A DNA stretch of 9,049 bases from Acidobacteriaceae bacterium (GCA_030049955.1 JASIJX010000478.1:1-9049); one strand, 5' to 3'. Positions 1 through 6,287 are shown, numbered from the stretch's first letter. Numbers and translations are program-made. Notes: generated by a model from the sequence alone, not told the origin.

Positions 1-1365
1 GCACTCGGAGGTTTGCTCTTCGGCTATGACACGGCGGTGATTTCCGGCGCGATCCAGTTCCTCACCGCACACTTTCGGCTCGACGCAGCCCAAACTGGTT
101 GGGCAGCCAGTTGCGCTCTCGCCGGTTGCATTGCAGGATGCGCGCTGGCAGGCTGGATAGGCGATTCGCTCGGCCGCCGCCTGGTGCTGGTCATCTCCGC
201 GGTTCTCTTTCTGGTATCGGCAATCGGCACAGCCGTCTCCTCCAGCTATACCGAGTTCACTTTATTCCGGTTTCTCGGCGGTATCGGGATCGGGGCAGCC
301 TCGATTGCCAGCCCCATCTACATCGCAGAGACGGCCCCCCGCCGCTGGCGCGGGCGGCTGGTCGCAACAAATCAGCTGGCGATCGTCAGCGGCATGCTGA
401 TCATCTATTTCGTGAACTACCGCATCGTGCACCTTGGCGGAGATGCATGGAACCAGAGCGTCGGGTGGCGCTGGATGTTCGCATCAGGCGCATTTCCGGC
501 GGTGGTTCTCCTTATCCTGCTTCTACCTCTGCCCGAGACGCCTCGCTTCCTGATTTCGAAGGGGCGCCGGGCCGAAGCGATGGCGGTCGCGCGAAATATC
601 GGAGATGAAGTCGACAACCTTGCTGACGTCACGGCACTGAACGGAGAGACACTTCGCCAAGAGCGGCTGTCTTTCTTCACCCGGCCGCTCCGCCACGTTA
701 TCCTCCTCGGTATCGCTCTGGCCGTGCTGCAACAGATCACCGGGATCAATGTCTTCATGTACTACGCGCCGGAGATCTTCCGCAGCTTTGGGAACGGCTT
801 GTCCACGGCCATGGGCGAAACGGTCGTCCTCGGCGCGGTGAATCTGGTCTTCACAATCGTCGCCATGATCACTGTGGATCGGCTGGGGAGAAGACCATTA
901 CTGATTATTGGGGCCCTTGGCATGGGCCTCAGCCTCAGCGCCACTGGCGCCGCACTACTGCGGCAAACCGGCGGGTCGTGGCTGTTGTTCGCCGTGATCT
1001 TCTATATTGCCTGCTTTGCACTCTCACTCGGGCCAGTGACATGGATCGTGCTTTCAGAAATATTTCCGCTTGAAATCCGCTCGCGCTGCGTCGCGATAGC
1101 CTCAATCGCATTGTGGGGAGCCAACTTTGTAGTCTCCCAGACCTTTCCCATGATGACGAACAGCGCCTGGCTGCTCCGGCATCTTCACAACAGCTTCCCG
1201 TTTTTCGTGTACGCCGGATTTTGTGTTGTGGAGGTTGTCTTCGTGTGGAAGCTGATCCCCGAAACGAAGGGACGCAGCCTCGAGGAAATCGCGCAGTCCT
1301 GGACCGGGGCGTGGCCTGATCATCGGCCCGTGTACACAATTCAAGCATCGGGAGCAGAAGAATGA
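1..1365 (+). CDS. MFS sugar porter (sugar/H+ symporter), 5' end cut by window edge
   Basis: Inner-membrane transporter of the sugar porter family (XylE/AraE/GalP type), expected to import a mono- or disaccharide with protons. The frame is open from base 1 and begins inside the conserved GGLLFGYD motif that precedes TM1, so only a short N-terminus is missing; the TTG at 13 lies inside that motif and is not the true start. Counting from that TTG, the family signatures appear in order: DSLGRR in loop 2-3 (residues 51-56), PIYIAETAPRRWRGRL (101-116), PETPRFL (174-180) before the central loop, QQITGINVFMYY (240-251) in TM7, DRLGRR in loop 8-9 (289-294), WIVLSEIFPLEIRSR (344-358), and PETKGRSLEEI (416-426) at the C-terminus. 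All are intact, so the gene looks functional. The substrate cannot be read from the sequence. The LacI gene downstream suggests sugar-controlled expression. Confidence 0.95.
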   Translation, partial: ALGGLLFGYDTAVISGAIQFLTAHFRLDAAQTGWAASCALAGCIAGCALAGWIGDSLGRRLVLVISAVLFLVSAIGTAVSSSYTEFTLFRFLGGIGIGAASIASPIYIAETAPRRWRGRLVATNQLAIVSGMLIIYFVNYRIVHLGGDAWNQSVGWRWMFASGAFPAVVLLILLLPLPETPRFLISKGRRAEAMAVARNIGDEVDNLADVTALNGETLRQERLSFFTRPLRHVILLGIALAVLQQITGINVFMYYAPEIFRSFGNGLSTAMGETVVLGAVNLVFTIVAMITVDRLGRRPLLIIGALGMGLSLSATGAALLRQTGGSWLLFAVIFYIACFALSLGPVTWIVLSEIFPLEIRSRCVAIASIALWGANFVVSQTFPMMTNSAWLLRHLHNSFPFFVYAGFCVVEVVFVWKLIPETKGRSLEEIAQSWTGAWPDHRPVYTIQASGAEE

Positions 1366-1418
1366 TTGTGTACAGAACGGCCATCATGTGAATGCCACCG
1401 TGTTCCACACCGCCAGGG

Positions 1419-1458
1419 TTGCGGGAAATCGATTTCTGGACTATACCTTCGATATACC
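1419..1458 (+). promoter_or_regulatory. Probable sigma-70-like promoter of the lacI-family gene
   Basis: In the 182-bp gap before the repressor gene, TTGCGG (1419-1424) and TATACC (1442-1447) are spaced by exactly 17 bp, a workable -35/-10 pair although weak at the -35. A second TATACC lies at 1453-1458 and could be an alternative -10. The 12-bp palindrome described separately fills the spacer. The placement is seen in the sequence; promoter function is inferred. Confidence 0.45.
1425..1436. promoter_or_regulatory. Perfect palindrome GAAATCGATTTC, candidate LacI-family operator
   Basis: GAAATCGATTTC is a perfect 12-bp inverted repeat with a central CG step, the usual form of LacI/GalR-family operators (an A-rich half, CG centre, T-rich half). 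It lies between the proposed -35 and -10 boxes and about 112 bp upstream of the repressor start codon. It is therefore well placed for autorepression by the adjacent regulator. Binding itself is inferred. Confidence 0.5.
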
Positions 1459-1547
1459 CCATCCGAGAAGATGTATCTGATCTGCTCCCGCAATGCCGTA
1501 GTCAGGAAGCATAGCGAAAGCCGACTCACTGGAGCAGCCGCCTTTGT

Positions 1548-2654
1548 ATGAGCAACCCGGCATTTGGCACAAGGAAAACCCGAAGCGGTAGCGTCGATAT
1601 TGTTCAAGTCGCGCGGCGGGCCGGCGTTTCTCCGGCTACTGTTTCGCGCGTTGCAAACGGCCGCTCAACGGTGGCCGAACACCTTGTGAAGCGGGTTTGG
1701 AAGGCCATTCGCGAATTGGGCTACACGCCCAACCCACAGGCGCGGGCATTGGTATCCGGGCGCAGCAGGGTACTGGGATTGCTAGTCTCGGAGATCACCA
1801 ACCCGTTCTTTCCGGAGTTGATGCAAAGCTTCGAAGACGTCGCCGGGGAGCACGATTTCGAAGTGCTGGTTGGCTCGACCAATTACAACCGTGAGCGCGC
1901 CAAAGTCTTTATTCGCCGTCTTGTGCAGCGGCGTGTGGAAGGCATTGCGGTAATGACCTTCCGGGCGGAATCTGAGATCCTCGATGAACTGATTGCCGAA
2001 GGTATACCGCTGGTCACCATCGATGTGAGCTCAAATGCGCCGCGTTCGACGATCCTGGAAGTCGATTACGCGTTGGGAATCGACCAGGCGGTGCAGCACC
2101 TAGCCCGTCTGGGGCATCGCCGCATTGGCTTTGCCAGCGGACCCATGCCGCACCTGACCAATCAGCGCCGCAAGGACGCATTCGAGCATTCCGTGAAGAA
2201 GATCGGACTTCGACCGCAGAGCGCCCCGATCTTCGTCGGCGATCATACCTTTGAAGGCGGCACACAGGCGGCGCGGCATTTTCTCGGACTCGGTCCCCGC
2301 CCCACTGCGATCGTCTGCTCGAACGATATGATGGCGGTCGGCGTGCTGCGGGTGATGACCGAGAGCGGCATCAGTGTCCCGCGTTATATGTCGGTGATCG
2401 GTTTTGACGATATTCACCTTGCTGAGTACATGAATCCGCCGTTGACCACGGTCCGGATGTCGCGCCAGGAGTTGGCGCGAGCCGCGTACAAGGGATTGGA
2501 GCAGTTGTGGACCGGAGGCCCTGTGAACGCCCGGAACCCGATTCGCGTTGCGACCGAGCTGATCATACGGCAATCGACTGACGAGCCGCGAAAGAGCGCT
2601 GGAGAGATCCGATCACGGACGCGGCGTGCAGAATTGCCTACCGTCACCGTGTAA
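1548..2654 (+). CDS. LacI/GalR-family transcriptional repressor
   Basis: Cytoplasmic DNA-binding regulator, expected to respond to a sugar and to control the neighbouring transport or catabolic genes. The N-terminal helix-turn-helix is at residues 17-38 (DIVQVARRAGVSPATVSRVA), followed by the hinge helix region (about 58-72, YTPNPQARAL). The periplasmic-binding-protein-like core carries the usual family marks: SEITNPFFPEL (81-91), GHRRIGFASGP (189-199), CSNDMMAVG (257-265), GFDDIHLAEYMNPPLTTV (285-302) and a final RQS (341-343). Length (368 residues) is slightly above the family norm because of about 16 extra N-terminal residues and a basic C-terminal tail. The ATG at 1548 is preceded by a poorly spaced GGAG (1531-1534); I see no better in-frame start. 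The ligand is unknown. The upstream transporter and the galactosidase fragments downstream suggest a sugar. Confidence 0.93.
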   Translation: MSNPAFGTRKTRSGSVDIVQVARRAGVSPATVSRVANGRSTVAEHLVKRVWKAIRELGYTPNPQARALVSGRSRVLGLLVSEITNPFFPELMQSFEDVAGEHDFEVLVGSTNYNRERAKVFIRRLVQRRVEGIAVMTFRAESEILDELIAEGIPLVTIDVSSNAPRSTILEVDYALGIDQAVQHLARLGHRRIGFASGPMPHLTNQRRKDAFEHSVKKIGLRPQSAPIFVGDHTFEGGTQAARHFLGLGPRPTAIVCSNDMMAVGVLRVMTESGISVPRYMSVIGFDDIHLAEYMNPPLTTVRMSRQELARAAYKGLEQLWTGGPVNARNPIRVATELIIRQSTDEPRKSAGEIRSRTRRAELPTVTV

Positions 2655-2670
2655 CGTCCGATTCCAGTTC

Positions 2671-2940
2671 TTACCACCACAGCAGGTTCAGCAAGAGGCA
2701 AAGCGCCAGCAGCGCGATGCTGAGCATCACCAGCGCCGGAGAAGGCCGCAGCGCCTTGCTCATTGCTCTATCGAAAATCGTGTTTCCCGTCTTCGGGAGC
2801 TGCCCCCGACGCTTGGCGAAAAGCATGCAGATGGACAGCGCTGCAATAAAGCTCAAGATGGCCTCGTAGAAGTTCGCAATCATCTGGCTGCCGAAATGCA
2901 CAAGCCCCTTCCCGAAAGCTGCTTGCAGGACCAGAGCTGA
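2671..2940 (-). pseudogene. C-terminal fragment of an SSS-type sodium:solute symporter
   Basis: Read on the minus strand, a frame ending in TAA at 2673-2671 encodes about 75-90 residues that look like the end of a sodium:solute (SSS) symporter. There is a segment around HFGSQMIANFYEAIL leading into a hydrophobic helix, a short basic loop with AKRR, then a last hydrophobic helix ending LLNLLWW. Family members are about 500-600 residues, so nearly all of the transport core is missing. Upstream, the frame runs into non-homologous residues and a stop at 2997-2995, so the break lies near 2920-2990. It is convergent with the lacI-family gene, with only 16 bp between the two stops. The family call rests on pattern memory of the C-terminal helices and is moderate; membrane origin is clearer. 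Confidence 0.45.
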
Positions 2941-2989
2941 TGCGACTCTCGGTGCAGACTCCCGCAATCGCGCCCCGCCCTGTGGTTCG

Positions 2990-3755
2990 CAGGATCATTT
3001 CGACGGCGCGGAGCAGCCGCTACAGGAAGATATGACCCGTTCACTCCGGCACGGCAATTTCCTGGTGACTGAGACCAATGCGCAGACAACTGGCTGGTCG
3101 TCTGCGTTTCAGTTTCCCCCATATGATGGCCAGTTGCGTGAGGACGTGTATACGCACCTTGCCAACGGCGCCGATATGGTGGAGTTCTGGCACTGGGCTT
3201 CAATTCCTACTAATCAGGAGACCTACTGGAAAGGCGTGCTCTCGCACGACTTCGAACCAAACCGCGACTACGCTGAGGTGAGCCGCACCGCGCATGAGCT
3301 CGACAAGATCGGATCGCAACTTGTCGGACTCAAAGTGCACAACCGGGTGGCGATTCTCTGGAGCCGCGATTCGCTCAATGCTCTGAGCTTCATGCCCTTT
3401 ACCTCCTCTGGCGAGGAATGGGGCAACGATCCGCCAACCGCTACCTACGCGACCCTGGTGCGCCAATTGCACCGCTCGCTCTATGACTTGAACGTCGGTA
3501 CGGATTTCGTCTTTCCGGCGCTGAAGGACTTTTCCGCATACAAGATTCTCATCGTGCCTGCCCTCTATATCGCCGATGACGCGTTGCTTCAGCGCATCTC
3601 CGATTACGTGAAGAATGGCGGACACGTAGTAATGACATTCAAGAGCGGATTCGCCAATGAGAACTCCGCTATCCGCTGGGTGCGCGCGCCCGGGCCGCTG
3701 CGAGAGGCTGCAAGGAATCAGTTACCAGGAGTTCTCGAGTCTTGAGCACCCGCTG
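2990..3755 (+). pseudogene. GH42 beta-galactosidase, C-terminal half, frameshifted
   Basis: The frame read from about 2990 (with an internal ATG at 3032) encodes the late part of the GH42 catalytic barrel followed by the trimerisation-type domain. Visible features are FLVTETNAQ, whose Glu (codon 3071-3073) fits the catalytic nucleophile; a GQLRED..THLANGADMVEFWHW stretch; the inter-domain YAEVSRTAHELDKIG; then VAILWSRDS and ILIVPALYIADD...YVKNGGHVVMTF in the second domain. The acid/base Glu and the first half of the barrel are absent. The original frame ends falsely at 3745. Homology continues one frame over (GISYQEFSSLEHPL) if one A is removed from CAAGG at 3711-3715. The piece should be inactive. 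In-frame codons upstream of 2990 hold a stop at 2939-2941 and no GH42-like residues. Confidence 0.7.
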
Positions 3756-3758
3756 GCG

Positions 3759-3976
3759 TCGTACGATGAGCTTTCGGATAATATTCCGCTCATCGAGTCG
3801 CTGGCCATGCGCGAACTCAATGAACTGGTGCGCTCAAACGCGCCGGCGTTCGCTTCGACTACTACATGATGGACGCCTTCTGGTTCGCGCCTGATGGCGG
3901 CTACCGTGTCTGGCGCAAACCGAACTGGCCCAACGGCCCTGATGCGTGGATCGAACAATGCCAGCAGAACGGCGTC
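3759..3976 (+). pseudogene. Internal fragment of a GH36-like alpha-galactosidase
   Basis: Immediately after the GH42 remnant, and by chance in the same frame, comes SYDELSDNIPLIESLAMREL, which does not belong to GH42. One frame over it continues as ALKRAGVRFDYYMMDAFWF, then WRKPNWPNGPDAWIEQC. This is the pattern of bacterial alpha-galactosidase/melibiase barrels, where a 'FDYxxxDxFW' strand is followed by 'WPxGxxxWIxxC...NG'. The frames join if one base is restored near 3828-3832, so there is a single-base deletion. The barrel then breaks off after QQNGV: the expected PGLWF-type continuation is replaced by a short tail and a stop at 3998-4000. Neither end of the enzyme is present, so it cannot be active. 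The exact GH family is inferred from memory. Confidence 0.5.
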
Positions 3977-4063
3977 CACGCGCAGGCCGCCGTAGAGTGA
4001 CGGCTCAACGCCGAAAATAGATGCGATGACCAGATCGATATAGGAGCCACCGGAGCTGGCGCT
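3974..4063 (-). pseudogene. Short C-terminal-like fragment of a glycosidase (six-hairpin type?)
   Basis: On the minus strand, directly after a stop at 4066-4064, about 29 residues read SSGGSYIDLVIASIFGVEP and SLYGGLRVD. This resembles the end of the catalytic domain in large six-hairpin-type glycosidases, where an SGG...DL.....FG.....GLRVDP run precedes the C-terminal beta-sandwich. Past about 3974 the frame runs antisense to the alpha-galactosidase piece, so I take the remaining open frame as chance. It is probably a scrap of a once divergent neighbour of the lactonase gene. The family name is tentative; what is clear is that this stretch reads as protein on the minus strand and as nothing recognisable on the plus strand. 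Confidence 0.35.
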
Positions 4064-4091
4064 TCAGTCCTCCGTATAGGGGTCATCATCT

Positions 4092-4407
4092 GGCGCCTTG
4101 TATGTCGAGAACATGGCCCGCATTCCCGACGGGCTTACTTTCGATGCTGTCGGCAATCTCTATGTCACCTGTTACGCAAGCGACTGTATCTATCGCGTGA
4201 CTCCAAGCGGACAGTGCAACTCCTTGCCTTCGATCCGGAAGGAACGTGTATCGCCCGGCCCACGAACGCGGCCTTCGGCGCACCAGCGCATGACGATCTC
4301 TATGTCGCGAACCTGGTACGGTGGCATACTGGGCGGTGCATCTTGGCACACCCGGTCAACTGCTGCCAATTTCTGACAGGGGCATTGAGCACAAGGAAAA
4401 ACGATGA
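4092..4407 (+). pseudogene. SMP-30/gluconolactonase-type lactonase, C-terminal part with two frameshifts
   Basis: Three successive frames together give the end of an SMP-30/LRE-type beta-propeller lactonase. The first (from about 4092) reads IPDGLTFDAVGNLYVTCYAS then IYRVTPSGQ. The second (from 4214) reads QLLAFDPEGTCIARPTNAAFG then DDLYVANL. The third (from 4330) reads WAVHLGTPGQLLPIS and runs to a TGA at 4405-4407. Restoring one G at 4214 (CAG-GTG read as CAGTG) and one base at 4328-4330 makes the segments continuous. The stop overlaps the next gene's ATG as ATGA, so this was probably the preceding gene of a translationally coupled operon. The N-terminal two-thirds is absent, with a stop in frame at 4077-4079. 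Such enzymes hydrolyse sugar lactones produced by sugar dehydrogenases. Confidence 0.7.
4393..4397 (+). promoter_or_regulatory. Shine-Dalgarno AAGGA for the first SDR gene
   Basis: AAGGA lies 6 nt before the ATG at 4404, inside the last codons of the broken lactonase. It is a good site that fixes the start of the SDR gene. It also means the SDR can be translated even though upstream reading is broken. Confidence 0.7.
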
Positions 4408-5222
4408 GCATTACGTTTGCAAACAAGGTCGCGGTGGTGACCGGCGGAGCCAGCGGAATCGGTCTGGCCACGGTGGAATTGCTTTGCGAGTTGGGCGCAC
4501 GCGTTGCCATCCTTGACCGCAATGAAGGGCAGGGGCAGTCACTCGCAGAGCGGCTTGCGGCGCGCGGTTTTGCTTCGAGCTTCCATGCCTGCGACGTATC
4601 CAATCCCGTCTCAGTGCAAACCGCGGTGGAAGCAGTCGTTCAGCACCACGGCGCGCTGCACGTTCTTGTGCATAGCGCAGGCATTCAGCGCTATGGTGAT
4701 GTGGTCTCCACATCTTTGGATGTGTGGGGCGAAACGTTCGCCGTCCACGTGGACGGGTGCTTTCACGCGCTGCGCTTCGCATTGCCGCACATGGTAGCTT
4801 CGGGCGGCGGTTCCGTAGTTATCGTCGGCTCCGTACAAACCGTCACCGCAGTCGCCGGTTCCGCGGCCTATGTTACTGCCAAGCACGCCCTGGCCGGCCT
4901 GGCGCGTGCCGTCGCTCTGGATTTTGCCAAGAACAACGTGCGGGCCAACTGCATTATGCCCGGGGCTGTCGATACACCCATGCTGCGCTGGTCGGCTAAC
5001 CTTGCCACGGACCCTCAGGCGGTGCTCGACGGCTGCGCGCAGGCACATCCGCTCGGCCGCATCGCGCAGCCCATTGAAATCGCTCGCTCCATCGCTTTCC
5101 TGGCCAGCGACTGGGCTTCGTTCATCACAGGAACCACCCTTGCCGTAGACGGAGGCATGCTGGTGCCCACCGGCGGCATGGGTTTTCAGGACAGCGGAAC
5201 AGGATCGGTGAGCAGGCAATGA
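4404..5222 (+). CDS. Short-chain dehydrogenase/reductase (SDR), NAD-type, first of a pair
   Basis: Cytoplasmic classical SDR oxidoreductase, 272 residues, probably oxidising a sugar or sugar acid given its neighbours. The cofactor motif TGGASGIG is at 13-20, and Asp38 at the end of beta-2 favours NAD(H) over NADP(H). Other SDR marks are Asp64 in CDV, SAG at 91-93 (in place of NAG), Ser143, Tyr156 and Lys160 (YVTAK), and PGAVDTP at 186-192. The usual helix-4 Asn of the N-S-Y-K tetrad is His115 (FAVHVDGCF), which is unusual. The protein has about 20 residues beyond the typical ...VDGG end. The start is supported by AAGGA and by ATGA overlap with the lactonase remnant; the stop overlaps the next SDR start as ATGA. 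The substrate cannot be assigned. Confidence 0.93.
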   Translation: MSITFANKVAVVTGGASGIGLATVELLCELGARVAILDRNEGQGQSLAERLAARGFASSFHACDVSNPVSVQTAVEAVVQHHGALHVLVHSAGIQRYGDVVSTSLDVWGETFAVHVDGCFHALRFALPHMVASGGGSVVIVGSVQTVTAVAGSAAYVTAKHALAGLARAVALDFAKNNVRANCIMPGAVDTPMLRWSANLATDPQAVLDGCAQAHPLGRIAQPIEIARSIAFLASDWASFITGTTLAVDGGMLVPTGGMGFQDSGTGSVSRQ

Positions 5223-5968
5223 AACTGAAGGGGAAAGTGGTCATTATCACCGGCGGTGCGGCCGGCATTGGCGAGGCGTCATGCCGGCTGTTCGCGCGCG
5301 AAGGCGCCCAGATCGCATGCTTTGATCGCGATGCTGCGGGCGCCGAACGCGTCTGCGCGGAGATTCGCAAAGACGGTCACTCGGCGCACGCCTTCCGCTG
5401 CGATGTATCCGTTGAGCAAGATGTCCAGCGGTCGGTGCAGTTCGTACAGGAGCGATTCGGCAGCGTCGACATTCTCTTCAACAACGCCGGCATCGTCGTA
5501 GGCGGAAAAATTCATGAGATGAGCACGGAGAGCTGGGATTGCTCCTTTGCGATCAACGTGCGCAGCATGTTTCTGCTCTCCCGCGCTGTCATTCCGGGTT
5601 TTCTTGAGCGCGGCGGAGGAGTCATCCTAAATACGTCATCTTGTGCCGCGTTGCGCTCGGTTGCCGACCGCACTGCTTACAGCGCTACAAAGAGCGCGGT
5701 GCTCTCCATGACCCGCTCTATGGCGATTGACTACGCCACATCGAATATTCGCGTCAACTGCCTCTGCCCTGGAACCGTTGACACTCCCTCGCTCCACGAC
5801 CGTCTTGGCGACTCTCCGGAAATGTGGAAGAAATTCATTGCACGGCAACCACTGGGTCGTTTGGGGATGGCCGAGGAGATCGCGCACGCAGCGCTCTACC
5901 TCGTTTCAGACGACGCAGCATATGTCACCGGGTCGGCTTTTCAGATAGACGGCGGCATGTCTCTTTAA
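5219..5968 (+). CDS. Short-chain dehydrogenase/reductase (SDR), second of a pair
   Basis: Classical SDR of 249 residues, close in form to sugar and sugar-acid dehydrogenases of the glucose, fucose and 2-keto-3-deoxy-fuconate groups. Motifs: TGGAAGIG at 11-18; Asp36 after beta-2 (CFDRD), indicating NAD preference; CDV at 61-63; NNAG at 88-91; a full catalytic tetrad Asn113, Ser141, Tyr154, Lys158 (YSATK); PGTVDTP at 184-190; and a C-terminal VTGSAFQIDGGMSL. Its start shares ATGA with the stop of the preceding SDR and has no strong ribosome site of its own, so translation is probably coupled. Unlike its neighbour it keeps the helix-4 Asn. With the broken lactonase upstream, the trio fits sugar oxidation to lactone, hydrolysis, then a second oxidation. 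The exact substrates are unknown. Confidence 0.93.
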   Translation: MKLKGKVVIITGGAAGIGEASCRLFAREGAQIACFDRDAAGAERVCAEIRKDGHSAHAFRCDVSVEQDVQRSVQFVQERFGSVDILFNNAGIVVGGKIHEMSTESWDCSFAINVRSMFLLSRAVIPGFLERGGGVILNTSSCAALRSVADRTAYSATKSAVLSMTRSMAIDYATSNIRVNCLCPGTVDTPSLHDRLGDSPEMWKKFIARQPLGRLGMAEEIAHAALYLVSDDAAYVTGSAFQIDGGMSL

Positions 5969-5987
5969 TAGATTCAATTTACTTAAA

Positions 5988-6119
5988 GTGAAACCGGCCG
6001 TGTCCATCGAGGCGATCTTCGACAGGCAGAGCGATCCAAGCGTCAAGCTCGAATCTATGATCCGCAGAATCCCACTGGTCTGGATTGAGCAATCCACCCT
6101 TCTGCTGCAGGGGAAATAA
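5988..6119 (+). other. Short coding-like frame after the SDR pair (unrecognised)
   Basis: From a GTG at 5988 a 43-codon frame runs to TAA (6117-6119). It contains SIEAIFDRQSDPSVKLESMI and then RRIPLVWIEQSTLLL, which reads like protein. There is no ribosome site before the GTG, and the frame stays open back into the SDR gene, so it may be a remnant lacking its start rather than a gene. I do not recognise the family. Confidence 0.25.
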
Positions 6120-6277
6120 TGGCGCTTGCAGGCGACTATGAGATTCAGCTCGAACAGGATAAATGGCGACAAGCCGACTTATTGGTAATGCATCCGCTTT
6201 CAGCCAGTCCGATTCTCAATGAACGCGGCAGCCGAGAAATTTCACGTCGAACCAGACAGCGCACTGCTCCCGGGTAG
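6119..6277 (+). CDS. Possible small protein or gene remnant, 52 codons (unrecognised)
   Basis: ATG at 6119 overlaps the previous frame's stop as TAATG and is preceded by AGGGGA (6109-6114) 4 nt upstream, a plausible ribosome site. The 52-residue product is hydrophilic and charged, with IQLEQDKWRQADLLVMHPL in the middle and a basic C-terminus. It has no signal peptide or membrane helix. The DKWRQADLLVM stretch faintly recalls the 'ADLLxxQFPLWW' strand of flavodoxin-fold quinone reductases, but the following residues do not fit. It is either a short gene or the second half of a decayed gene whose first half is the frame just upstream. No function is proposed. Confidence 0.25.
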   Translation: MALAGDYEIQLEQDKWRQADLLVMHPLSASPILNERGSREISRRTRQRTAPG

Positions 6278-6287
6278 CTCTTCAAGA

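Larger units (their letters stand above)
5969..6287. other. 319-bp gap between convergent units, no terminator seen
   Basis: This gap separates the plus-strand SDR pair from the minus-strand ligase operon. Apart from the two short frames listed above, I find only a weak inverted repeat near the left end (TTTACTT then AAGTGAA, about 5978-5993) and a near-palindrome around CCCGGG (about 6269-6274). Neither has a T-tract, so I do not call a terminator. A LacI-like half-site (TGAAACCGG, 5989-5997) has no second half. Confidence 0.5.

Noticed and set aside
1330..1374. Two copies of GTGTACA (1330-1336 and 1368-1374) around the MFS stop codon
   Set aside because: Short, half within coding sequence and without the central CG of a LacI operator; likely chance.
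1366..1551. A 61-codon frame between the MFS and LacI genes ending in ATGA at the LacI start
   Set aside because: It starts at a TTG right after the MFS stop with no ribosome site, has unlikely composition (many Cys and Arg), and overlaps the proposed promoter and operator.
2626..2940. Plus-strand 104-codon frame downstream of the LacI gene
   Set aside because: Gln/Arg/His-rich product typical of the reverse of a hydrophobic gene. The minus-strand frame reads as membrane protein and is the better explanation.
3200..3625. Minus-strand 141-codon frame opposite the GH42 fragment
   Set aside because: The plus strand shows clear GH42-like sequence over the same interval; the minus frame has no recognisable features.
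3722..3973. Continuation of the minus-strand glycosidase frame below 3974
   Set aside because: The plus strand here carries a strong alpha-galactosidase-like pattern, so the minus frame is taken as its shadow.
4728..4742. Inverted repeat GGCGAA-ACG-TTCGCC inside the first SDR gene
   Set aside because: It lies in well-conserved coding sequence with no nearby start site; arms of 6 bp in GC-rich DNA are expected by chance.
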